DNA of 64,000 nt from Rhizobium sp. Q54 (GTDB taxonomy: Bacteria > Pseudomonadota > Alphaproteobacteria > ATCC43930 > CGMCC-115725), in NCBI GenBank assembly GCA_945861155.1, contig CAMATN010000008.1, forward strand, positions 1 to 64,000, read 5' to 3'. The translations under genes were made by a program, and so were the position numbers. Shown piece after piece: positions 55,856 through 63,315 of the stretch (positions are counted from its first letter, which is position 1; each line of letters starts with the position of its first letter). Below the pieces are notes generated by a model that saw only the letters and a program-made list of their open reading frames with translations, did no database searches and had not been told where the DNA came from.

Positions 55856-56260
55856 TTACGTGTCGCTCGCCGCCCGCACCTTCAAGGCATCGAGCCAGCG
55901 GTACAGCAAGGCTGCATGTGCAGGCACGTGCTCTTCGATCTGGTCCCCGATTTCGCCGCGGTACATATGCACCGCAAGGTAGCGCGCACTGCCGATGTCG
56001 AACGCGGTCCGGGCGTCCTCATCGGACAACCAACCAAGTCGCCGCGACGAACGGATGCCAGAGTTGGGCGAGGCAACAGCGATGCCTTCTCGCTCAGCAA
56101 GCAGTTGCTGGGACGTTTTCCACACAGCCTCAAAGGTATAGATAAGTCTTTGTATCATGCCGTCCCGCTCCAGCAGCGATCGACCGCTCTTGCCGATCGC
56201 CTCATTCAATGTCGCGAGCGCGGCCTCTGCGTCGGCGATCCGGATACTTACTTGCGCCAC
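55856..56260 (-). CDS. HepT-like (HI0074-type) HEPN toxin/substrate-binding protein
   Basis: A 134-residue helical protein of the nucleotidyltransferase substrate-binding/HEPN group. RLIYTFEAVWKTSQQLLAER is the family's central helix, and SARYLAVHMY gives the RX4HXY motif expected of the HEPN RNase site. Together with the adjacent MNT-domain gene it fits a type VII toxin-antitoxin module. Its ATG lies 13 bases inside the 3' end of the MntA gene. Confidence 0.78.
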   Translation of the reverse strand: MAQVSIRIADAEAALATLNEAIGKSGRSLLERDGMIQRLIYTFEAVWKTSQQLLAEREGIAVASPNSGIRSSRRLGWLSDEDARTAFDIGSARYLAVHMYRGEIGDQIEEHVPAHAALLYRWLDALKVRAASDT

Positions 56261-56580
56261 TGCATTCCCTCGCGCCAGACCTCATCGACAAGAGCGGGCG
56301 CCGCATATCGCAAGTCGACCAAATCCACATCGTACGGGATATTGCTGTCCTCGATATCGGCGCGGAGTTCGCCGAAAAAACCGGCGGGAACATCGTCCCG
56401 CGGCAGGATCGCGATATCGATGTCGCTGTGCTGCCGCACCTCGCCGCGCGCGCAGGAGCCGAACAACCACACCGCCGCGTCGTGCTCGCCAAGCGCGGCC
56501 ACCACCATGTGGCGCAATTCCCCGATCGCCCACTCGCGGGTGGGATTAATCTCTGTCTTGCTCCTTTGCTTAGTTGTCAT
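56248..56580 (-). CDS. MNT-domain nucleotidyltransferase (MntA-like antitoxin)
   Basis: A 110-residue minimal nucleotidyltransferase. GSCARGEVRQHSDIDIAIL has the GSX10DXD catalytic motif, and the later Asp is in YDVDLVDL. In known MntA/HepT pairs it adenylylates the HEPN Tyr near the RX4HXY motif. The ATG at 56580 is supplied by the end of a palindromic repeat (aatgaca), so its true start could differ, but no better upstream site exists. Confidence 0.78.
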   Translation of the reverse strand: MTTKQRSKTEINPTREWAIGELRHMVVAALGEHDAAVWLFGSCARGEVRQHSDIDIAILPRDDVPAGFFGELRADIEDSNIPYDVDLVDLRYAAPALVDEVWREGMQWRK

Positions 56581-56650
56581 TGCAAGCGAACGGGGCAATC
56601 TCGGGCCGGTCAATCGAGGTTGCGTCGTCGCTGCGCTCCTCGCAATGACA
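56575..56650. repeat. palindromic repeat (gtcattgcgagg family), second copy
   Basis: tgtcattgcaagcgaacggg at left and cctcgcaatgaca at right, less symmetrical than the copy at 45973. Its left end overlaps the mntA start codon. Confidence 0.75.
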
Positions 56651-56713
56651 ATCGTGTGAGGCTGTGGCTGACTCGTGACGGGAGCGGGCGATGGGGGGAG
56701 CTGCGGGGCCGCG

Positions 56714-58114
56714 TCAGAGATGCAGCGCGTGGCCCAGCCCCAACAGGGCGGCTTCGCCGAATGCTTCGGCCAGGGTCGGGTGGACGTGGATCGTGTGCGC
56801 GACGTCGGCGAGCACGGCGCCCATCGCCAGCGCATGCGCGAACTCGCCGGCCAATTCGGCGATGTTGCGGCCGACTGCCTGGATGCCGAGGATGCGCTGG
56901 TCGTCGCGGCGCGAGACGACCCGGACAAAGCCGCCGCCCGCGCCGGCGTCGAGGGTTAGCGCGCGACCGTTCGCGGCGAACGGGAAGACCGACACGGCGG
57001 CGTCGATGCCGGCGGCTTCCGCCTCGCTCGGCAACAGGCCGGCGACGACGATCTCGGGCTCGGTGAAGACGATCGCGGCGACCGTGGCGGGATCGAAACA
57101 GCGGCGCTGCCCGGCGATGATCTCGGCGACCATCGCGCCCTGCGCCATCGCCTTGTGCGCCAGCATCGGCTCGCCGGCGAGATCGCCGATCGCCCAGACA
57201 TCGCGCATCGCGGTGCGGCATTGGTCGTCTATTTTGACGAATTTGCCGTCGCGGTCGAGCGCCATCGCGTCGAGGCCCCAACCCTCGGTCAGCGGCCGGC
57301 GGCCGATCGTCACCAGGATCTTGTCGGCCGGCAGCGCCAGCGGGCCGGCGGAGGTCTCGACCGCGAGGCGGCCGTCGCCATCGAGCCCGACGATTTTGGC
57401 GCCGAGATGCAGCTTGACGCCGGCCTGGGTCAGCCAGCGCCGCACCGGGCGGGTCAATGCGTCGTCATAGCGCGGCAGGATGCGCCCGGCGGCCTCGATG
57501 ATCGTCACGGCGGCGCCCAGCTTGCGAAACGCCGACCCGAGCTCGAGCCCGATATAGCCGGCGCCGACGATAACCAGATGCTGCGGCAGCACCGGCAACG
57601 ACAGCGCCTCGGTCGAGGAAATCACCGCGCCGCCGAAGGGCAGCCCGGGCAACGGAGCCGGCTCGGACCCGGTGGCGAGGATCACGTGCTCCGATGTGAT
57701 GGCAACGGAGCCCGAAGCGGTCGCGACCGTGCAGCTCTTTGCGTCGGTGAAAATCGCCCAGCCTTCGACGACCCGCACCTTGGCGCGCGCCAGCAGCCCG
57801 GCGACCCCGCCCGACAGCCGGTCGACGATGCCGTTTTTCCAGGCGATCGTGCGCGCCAGATCGAGACGCGGCGTCCCGGCGATCGCGATGCCGAGCGTGT
57901 CGGCGCTGGCGGCGTCGGCGATGTCAGCGAAGCGGTCGGCCGCGTGGATCAGCGCCTTCGACGGGATGCAGCCACGCAACAGGCACGTGCCGCCGAGCCG
58001 GCCGCCGTCGACCAGCACCGTGTCGAGGCCGAGCTGGCCGGCGCGGATCGCGGCGACATAGCCGCCCGGCCCGCCGCCGACCACAAGGACGCGCGGACGC
58101 AATGTTTCCGGCAT
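56714..58114 (-). CDS. lpdV: dihydrolipoyl dehydrogenase (E3) of the Bkd complex
   Basis: FAD disulfide oxidoreductase that reoxidises the lipoyl domains of E2. VLVVGGGPGGYVAAIRAGQLG is the FAD motif, GGTCLLRGCIPSKALIHAA has the redox Cys pair, and IVGAGYIGLELGSAF the NAD motif. The C-terminal HPTLAEAFGEAALLG carries the active-site His (HPT). Length 466 is normal. It is the last gene of the bkd operon, about 310 bases after E2, with a repeat in between. Confidence 0.94.
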   Translation of the reverse strand: MPETLRPRVLVVGGGPGGYVAAIRAGQLGLDTVLVDGGRLGGTCLLRGCIPSKALIHAADRFADIADAASADTLGIAIAGTPRLDLARTIAWKNGIVDRLSGGVAGLLARAKVRVVEGWAIFTDAKSCTVATASGSVAITSEHVILATGSEPAPLPGLPFGGAVISSTEALSLPVLPQHLVIVGAGYIGLELGSAFRKLGAAVTIIEAAGRILPRYDDALTRPVRRWLTQAGVKLHLGAKIVGLDGDGRLAVETSAGPLALPADKILVTIGRRPLTEGWGLDAMALDRDGKFVKIDDQCRTAMRDVWAIGDLAGEPMLAHKAMAQGAMVAEIIAGQRRCFDPATVAAIVFTEPEIVVAGLLPSEAEAAGIDAAVSVFPFAANGRALTLDAGAGGGFVRVVSRRDDQRILGIQAVGRNIAELAGEFAHALAMGAVLADVAHTIHVHPTLAEAFGEAALLGLGHALHL

Positions 58115-58192
58115 GCTTCACTCCCAGATACAGCCGTCACCCCCGCGAACGAGGCCCGGATCAAATTGATGATTGGGCTGGATAGTCGCCGT

Positions 58193-58310
58193 GCGTCCTT
58201 CGAGACGGCCGCTTCGCGGCCTCCTCAGGATGAGGTTTTTCCCAAATTCCATCAGAGACTTACCTCATCCTGAGGAGCGCCCGAAGGGCGCGTCTCGAAG
58301 GACGCAGGAT
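58193..58310. repeat. palindromic repeat, 118 bp (gcgtccttcgagacg family), third copy
   Basis: gcgtccttcgagacggccgc at left and cgtctcgaaggacgcaggat at right, nearly the same as the copy at 32153 and the same length. Between E2 and E3 genes; no clear gene occupies 58115-58424. Confidence 0.9.
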
Positions 58311-58424
58311 GATCATGCAGTCCTTTGAGCAATTTTCTGGCACCTTGAAAGCGGAGGTCCAGGGTGGGGTGACGGAGGTTTGGATCCCCTGGTTCCCACT
58401 TGAGCGGAATGACGCCGTCGGTGT

Positions 58425-59759
58425 TCAGGCGATCAACAGCAGCGCGGGCTGTTCGAGCGATTGCTTGATCCGCTGGATGAACGAGGCGGCTTCCCAGCCA
58501 TCGACGATGCGGTGGTCGAACGAGGAGGACAGGTTCATCATCTTGCGGATCGCGATCTTCCCCTGATGGACAACCGGGCGCTCGGCGATGCGGTTGACGC
58601 CGACGATCGCGACTTCCGGGTAGTTGATGACCGGGGTCGCGGCGACGCCGCCGAGCGCGCCGAGGCTGGTCAGCGTGATTGTCGAGCCGGTCAGTTCGTC
58701 GCGCGTGGCCGTGCCGGCGCGCGCCGCCGCGGCGAGCCGGCGCAATTCGGTCGCGCTCTGCCACAGATCGAACGCCTCGGCGTGATGCACGACCGGCACC
58801 ATCAGCCCGCCCTCGGTCTGGGTCGCGACGCCGATATGCACGGCGTGATGAATGTGGAGCACGCCGGCTTCGTCGTCATAGCGGGCGTTGACCTGCTTGT
58901 GCTCCGCCACCGCGCTGACGATCGCGCGCATCAGGAACGGCAGCAAGGTCAGGTGCTCGCGATCCGGATAGGTCGTGTTGAGCTGGTCGCGCAATTCCTC
59001 GAGCGCGCTGACGTCGACCTCCTCGATATAGGAGAAATGCGGGATGTGGCGTTTGGATTGCTGCAGATGCTCGGCAATCGCGCGGCGCAGCCCGATGATC
59101 GGCACCTCCTCGACCCCGTCGCGACGGGCGAACGCCGGGAGCCCCGACGAGGGTTGCGCGCGGGCCGCGAGATAGGCGTCGAGGTCCGGCTGCGTGATGC
59201 GGCCACCGGGTCCGGTGCCGGGGATGAATTGCAGCTCGACGCCGAGATCCCAGGCCCGCCGCCGCACCGCCGGCGAGGCGAGCGGCTTGGCGCCGGGGGG
59301 GCGGTGACCCGGGCCAGCGCGGCGGCGCCCCTCTCCAGCAGCCCCCACCCTGCCCTCCCCCGCAAGCAGGGGAGGGTTAGGAAGGGGGCGGGAGACGAGG
59401 GTTTCGGGTGCTGTACCGATCGCGCCGATGCTTTCCCTCTCCCGCACCGCGGGAGAGGGGGGACCGGCCGCAACGGCGGCCGGTGGGTGAGGGCTGGCGG
59501 CTGCCACATTCCCCTCGCCGATGATTTCGAGCACCACCAGTTCCGAGCCGACCGGGCGCTTCTCGCCGACCTTGCCGTTGATCGCGATGACGGTACCGGC
59601 GACCGGCGCCGGCAACTCGACCGTCGCCTTGTCGGTCATCACGTCGACCAGCGGGTCCTCCTCGCGGATTTCCTGGCCGGGCGAGACATGCCAGGCGACG
59701 ATCTCGGCCTCGGTCATGCCCTCGCCGATATCGGGGACCTTGACGACGTAGCGGCCCAT
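58425..59759 (-). CDS. bkdB: dihydrolipoyl acyltransferase (E2) of the Bkd complex, with in-frame repeat
   Basis: Core of the branched-chain 2-oxoacid dehydrogenase. The lipoyl domain (residues 1-80) has DVMTDKATVELPAPVAG with the lipoylated Lys. A linker follows, then the E3-binding domain LASPAVRRRAWDLGVEL and GTGPGGRITQPDL, and the catalytic domain ends with SSFDHRIVDGWEAASF (His/Asp pair). Residues about 88-142 in the linker are encoded by palindromic repeats and read RPLPNPPLLAGEGRVG and similar. The linker is otherwise flexible, so the insertion may be tolerated. Total length is 444 residues. Confidence 0.93.
   Translation of the reverse strand: MGRYVVKVPDIGEGMTEAEIVAWHVSPGQEIREEDPLVDVMTDKATVELPAPVAGTVIAINGKVGEKRPVGSELVVLEIIGEGNVAAASPHPPAAVAAGPPSPAVRERESIGAIGTAPETLVSRPLPNPPLLAGEGRVGAAGEGRRRAGPGHRPPGAKPLASPAVRRRAWDLGVELQFIPGTGPGGRITQPDLDAYLAARAQPSSGLPAFARRDGVEEVPIIGLRRAIAEHLQQSKRHIPHFSYIEEVDVSALEELRDQLNTTYPDREHLTLLPFLMRAIVSAVAEHKQVNARYDDEAGVLHIHHAVHIGVATQTEGGLMVPVVHHAEAFDLWQSATELRRLAAAARAGTATRDELTGSTITLTSLGALGGVAATPVINYPEVAIVGVNRIAERPVVHQGKIAIRKMMNLSSSFDHRIVDGWEAASFIQRIKQSLEQPALLLIA
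59331..59497. repeat. palindromic repeats (families A and B) inside the E2 gene, in frame
   Basis: A family A hairpin (ccctcccccgcaagcagggg at 59353 onward) and a family B hairpin (ccctctcccgc/gcgggagagggg at 59436 onward, with cggtgggtgaggg) lie in the linker between the lipoyl and E3-binding domains. The open frame is preserved through both. Confidence 0.85.
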
Positions 59760-59771
59760 CTCAGCCCGCCA

Positions 59772-60785
59772 TCATCCTTCCAGCGCCCGGCGGATGCCGT
59801 CGGCGACCCGATTCGGACCCGGGAAATAGGCCCATTCGAGGGCGTGCGGATAGGGCGTGTCCCAGCCGGTCACGCGCACGACGGGCGCTTCGAGGTGATA
59901 GAAGCAATGTTCCTGGACCAGCGCCGCCAATTCGGCGCCAAAGCCGCCGGTGCGCGTCGCCTCGTGCGCGACGACGCAACGGCCGGTCTTCTTGACCGAA
60001 GCGACGATCGTGTCGAGGTCGAGCGGCAACAGGGTCCGCAAATCGATGATCTCGGCGTCGGTCCCGGATTCCTCGGCCGCCGCGAGCGCGACATGCACCA
60101 TCGTGCCGTAGGCCAGCACCGTCACCGCCGCCCCCTCGCGCACCAAGGCGGCCTTGCCGAGCGGCACGCTGTAATAGCCCTCGGGCACCTCGGCTTGGCG
60201 GTGCCCCGTCCACGGCACGGCGGGGCGCTCGGGATGGCCGTCGAACGGCCCGTGATAGAGCCGCTTCGGCTCGAAGAACACGACCGGGTCGTCATCCTCG
60301 ATCGCGCTGATCAACAGGCCCTTCGCGTCGTATGGGTTGGACGGGATCACCGTCTTCAGCCCGCACACATGGGTGAAGATCGCCTCGACGCTTTGACTAT
60401 GCGTCTGGCCACCGAAAATGCCGCCGCCGCAGGGCGCGCGCACGGTGATCGGCGCCCAGAACTCGCCGCCCGAGCGGTAGCGCAGCCGCGCCGCCTCGGA
60501 GATCAGCTGATCGGTCGCCGGATAGATGTAATCGGCGAACTGGATCTCGACCACCGGGCGCAGGCCATAGGCCCCCATGCCGACTGCGACGGCCAGCATG
60601 CCGCCCTCGGCGATCGGCGCGTCGAACACCCGCTGGTCGCCGTGTTTTTTCTGCAAGCCCTCGGTAACGCGGAAGACGCCGCCATAAAACCCGACATCCT
60701 CGCCGAAGATCACGACGTCGGGATCGCGCGCCAGCATCAAATCCATCGCCGAGTTCAGCGCCTGCACCATCGTCATCGCCGGCAT
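59772..60785 (-). CDS. bkdA2: branched-chain 2-oxoacid dehydrogenase E1 beta
   Basis: The 337-residue beta subunit of the thiamine-diphosphate decarboxylase. DPDVVIFGEDVGFYGGVFRVTEGL, PIAEGGMLAVAVGMGAYGLRPVVEIQF and RAPCGGGIFGGQTHSQSVEA are the family motifs, and EIIDLRTLLPLDLDTI lies near the C terminus. It is adjacent to E2 (12 bases) and E1 alpha upstream, on the same strand. Confidence 0.95.
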   Translation of the reverse strand: MPAMTMVQALNSAMDLMLARDPDVVIFGEDVGFYGGVFRVTEGLQKKHGDQRVFDAPIAEGGMLAVAVGMGAYGLRPVVEIQFADYIYPATDQLISEAARLRYRSGGEFWAPITVRAPCGGGIFGGQTHSQSVEAIFTHVCGLKTVIPSNPYDAKGLLISAIEDDDPVVFFEPKRLYHGPFDGHPERPAVPWTGHRQAEVPEGYYSVPLGKAALVREGAAVTVLAYGTMVHVALAAAEESGTDAEIIDLRTLLPLDLDTIVASVKKTGRCVVAHEATRTGGFGAELAALVQEHCFYHLEAPVVRVTGWDTPYPHALEWAYFPGPNRVADGIRRALEG

Positions 60786-60842
60786 GGTTCAGCCTCCCAC
60801 ACCAAAACCTGATCGCGCATCGCTTAAACCCGCCGATTTATC

Positions 60843-60925
60843 TGTCGTCCCGGCGAAAGCCGGGACCCACCCATCAACCGCTCGTGCGACCGCCGGAATG
60901 GGTCCCGGCTTTCGCCGGGACGACA
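60843..60925. repeat. palindromic repeat (gtcatcccggcgaaagcc family), second copy
   Basis: tgtcgtcccggcgaaagccg at left and complementary cggctttcgccgggacgaca at right. It lies between the E1 alpha and E1 beta genes of the bkd operon. Confidence 0.85.
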
Positions 60926-60961
60926 ATAGAGGGAAAGCGATGAACGATCCCCTGCATCGGC

Positions 60962-62251
60962 TCAGATACCCAGCTCCTGGCGCTGGCGGCGCAAATGCTC
61001 CGGCATTTCCTTGAACACATCCTCGAACATCGTGCGGGCGCTGAAATGCGGGCCCTGGTCGAAGGTGCCGTGGCGCTCCGCTTCGCGCCCGATTTCGCGT
61101 ACCTCGTCGACGATCTCGCTATCGAGCTGGGCCTGGCGCTCGGCCGACCATTCGCCCAGCACGCTCAGGTGGCGCGACAGGCGCTCGATCGGGTCGCCGT
61201 AGGGCCAGTTCAGCCCCTCGTCCTCGGGGCGATAGCGGCTCGGTTCGTCGCTGGTCGAGTGCGGCGCGGCGCGGTAGGTGAACAATTCGATCAACGTCGC
61301 GCCCCGGTTGGCGCGCGCCCGTTGCGCCGCCCAAAGGGTCGCGGCATAGACCGCGAGGAAATCGTTGCCGTCGACGCGCAGACAGGCGAGGCCGAAGCCG
61401 ATCGCGCGCGCGGCAAACGTCGCCGCCTCGCCGCCGGCGATGTCCTGGTGCGAGGAGATCGCCCACTGGTTGTTGACAACGTTCAGGATGACCGGCGCGC
61501 GATAGACCGAGGCAAAGGTCAGCGCGTGATGGAAATCGGGTTCGGCGGTCGAGCCCTCGCCGATCCAGCCGGCGGCGATACGGCGGTCGCCCTTGTAGGC
61601 CGAGGCCATCGCCCAGCCGACCGCCTGCGGAAACTGGGTCCCCAGATTGCCCGAAATCGTGAAGAACGACGCCTCTTTGGACGAATACAGCACCGGCAGT
61701 TGGCGGCCCTTCAATCGGTCGCGCGGATTTGAATAGCACTGGCACATCATGTCGAGAAGCGGCCAGCCGCGCGCGATCAGGAGGCCCTGCTGGCGATAGG
61801 TCGGGAACAGCATGTCGTCCGGCGCCAGCGCGAAGGCCTGGCCGACGCCGATCGCCTCCTCGCCGGTGCATTTCATGTAGAAGGTGATCTTGCCCTGGCG
61901 CTGCTGGCGGAACATGCGCTCGTCATAGGCGCGGGTCAGCATCATCGCGCGCAAACCGCGGCGCAGCGTTTCCGGATCGAGTTTCGGGTCCCAGCCGCCG
62001 ATCGCAGTGCCGTCGTCGTCGAGCGCCCGGATCAGCTTGTCGGCGAGCGGGTGCGTCACGTGTGCCGGGACGGCAATGTCCGGGCGTTCGACGATGCCGG
62101 CCGGGAAGCGCGGCACGGCGCTGTGATCGGGAGGGTCGTCGGGCGCCGGGTGGTGCGCCGGGATGTGCAGCTTGAGAACCGGCGGCCCGCCATCGGGCGC
62201 GGCGGAAGCGGCGGGCGGGGAGGGCTCGGACACCGGAATCGCTGTATCCAT
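60962..62251 (-). CDS. bkdA1: branched-chain 2-oxoacid dehydrogenase E1 alpha
   Basis: The 429-residue alpha subunit. MMLTRAYDERMFRQQRQGKI starts the decarboxylase fold, CTGEEAIGVGQAFAL and the ThDP motif GEGSTAEPDFHHALTFASVY to NQWAIS are present, and RYRPEDEG lies in the C-terminal part. The N-terminal about 70 residues are Pro/Ala-rich, longer than usual. I start at ATG 62251 (MDTAIP); the track start at 62290 adds 13 residues. It is the first gene of the operon bkdA1-A2-B-lpdV. Confidence 0.94.
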   Translation of the reverse strand: MDTAIPVSEPSPPAASAAPDGGPPVLKLHIPAHHPAPDDPPDHSAVPRFPAGIVERPDIAVPAHVTHPLADKLIRALDDDGTAIGGWDPKLDPETLRRGLRAMMLTRAYDERMFRQQRQGKITFYMKCTGEEAIGVGQAFALAPDDMLFPTYRQQGLLIARGWPLLDMMCQCYSNPRDRLKGRQLPVLYSSKEASFFTISGNLGTQFPQAVGWAMASAYKGDRRIAAGWIGEGSTAEPDFHHALTFASVYRAPVILNVVNNQWAISSHQDIAGGEAATFAARAIGFGLACLRVDGNDFLAVYAATLWAAQRARANRGATLIELFTYRAAPHSTSDEPSRYRPEDEGLNWPYGDPIERLSRHLSVLGEWSAERQAQLDSEIVDEVREIGREAERHGTFDQGPHFSARTMFEDVFKEMPEHLRRQRQELGI

Positions 62252-62374
62252 GGGTTCTGACCGCAGGATCGTGAAGGCGCTCGTCGGCAACCCATCCTAC
62301 ACGCTTTGCCCGCGCGGATGGTTCCCCGTCGCGGTATTCCATTCACCTCCGGGCGAGAAATTTCGCCCGGAAAT

Positions 62375-63067
62375 TCACGCCCCGAAGGTGTCGCGAAAGC
62401 CGCGCTCGCCGGCCGGGGTCACCGTGATCGTCCGCGATCTCTCGTTGCGCCGGATCCAGCCGAGCGCGAAACAGTGCGCCGCGAGCGCCGCGCCGATTGT
62501 GCCGCCGACATGCAGCCGCCGCTCGCTCCAATCGACGCAGGGCCGGCAGAAGACCCGTTTGCCCGAGCCCGGCGCGGCGTCGAGACCCAGCCCGAAATCG
62601 CGGAAAAACGCGATGCCGGCATCGGTCACCGCGCCGCCCTCGGGCGACAGCTCGACATGGCCGCGCGCGGCGAGGCTGTCGGCGAGGCGGACGCCCAGCT
62701 GCCCGGCGAGATGGTCGTAGCAGGTCCGCGCCGCCCGCATCGCCGCATCGCGCGGACCGGTGACGATCGCGCGGCGGGGGCGACCAGGCTCGCCCTGCGA
62801 CACCTCGATGATGCTCTCCAGCATGCGTGCCACCGCGGGCGAGGCCAGGCGATGATAATGATGCCGGCCCTGGCAGTGGACCGCGAGCAGCCCCGCCGCG
62901 CTCATCCGGGCGAGGTGGCCGCTCGCGGTTTGCGGCGTCACCCCCGCGGCGCGCGCCAGTTCGCCCGCGGTCAGCGCCCGCCCGTCCATCAGCGCCATCA
63001 GCATGGCGGCCCGCGCCGGCTCGCCAACCAGCGAAGCGGTCTCGGCGAGGTCGGAGGTGGTGAACAT
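62375..63067 (-). CDS. ArsR-type winged-helix transcriptional regulator
   Basis: N-terminal HTH (LVGEPARAAMLMALMDGRAL then AGELARAAGVTPQTASGHLA) of the ArsR fold, about residues 10-90, with the RMSAAGLLAVHCQGRHHYHR wing. The C-terminal 120 residues are longer than in metal sensors and contain CRPCVDW and HCFALGW. No metal-binding Cys pair is in the standard alpha-3 position, so the inducer is unknown. It lies upstream of the bkd operon on the same strand and may regulate it. Confidence 0.85.
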   Translation of the reverse strand: MFTTSDLAETASLVGEPARAAMLMALMDGRALTAGELARAAGVTPQTASGHLARMSAAGLLAVHCQGRHHYHRLASPAVARMLESIIEVSQGEPGRPRRAIVTGPRDAAMRAARTCYDHLAGQLGVRLADSLAARGHVELSPEGGAVTDAGIAFFRDFGLGLDAAPGSGKRVFCRPCVDWSERRLHVGGTIGAALAAHCFALGWIRRNERSRTITVTPAGERGFRDTFGA

Positions 63068-63186
63068 GGCAGGGCCTCCAGTGACGTCTGGGAGGTTCAG
63101 ATTAGCAAAAGCGAACGGGACACGTTTCGGGTAGCACCGAAGTCAGCACAAACGGCACTTCGCTGTGCTCGCAACTCGATTCAACT

Positions 63187-63289
63187 GTCATTCCGGGGCG
63201 ACGCGCAGCGGCGAGCCCGGAATCCATAAACACGGGCCTCTGGAATATGGATTCCGGGCCTGCCGCTTCGCGGCATCCCGGAATGACAG
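63187..63289. repeat. palindromic repeat, 103 bp (gtcattccgg family), second copy
   Basis: Same ends and length as the copy at 7250, but the central loop is inverted (ccataaacacgggcctctgg). It separates the ArsR-type gene from the acyl-CoA dehydrogenase-type gene. Confidence 0.9.
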
Positions 63290-63315
63290 TTGAGCGAACT
63301 CGGAACAGTTAGCGT

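Noticed and set aside
54737-56659. 640-residue plus-strand ORF
   Set aside because: Antisense to trmFO, hepT and mntA; no ribosome binding site and no domain.
58461-60812. 783-residue plus-strand ORF
   Set aside because: Antisense shadow of the E2 and E1 beta genes; high-GC codon bias keeps the opposite frame open. It has no family likeness.
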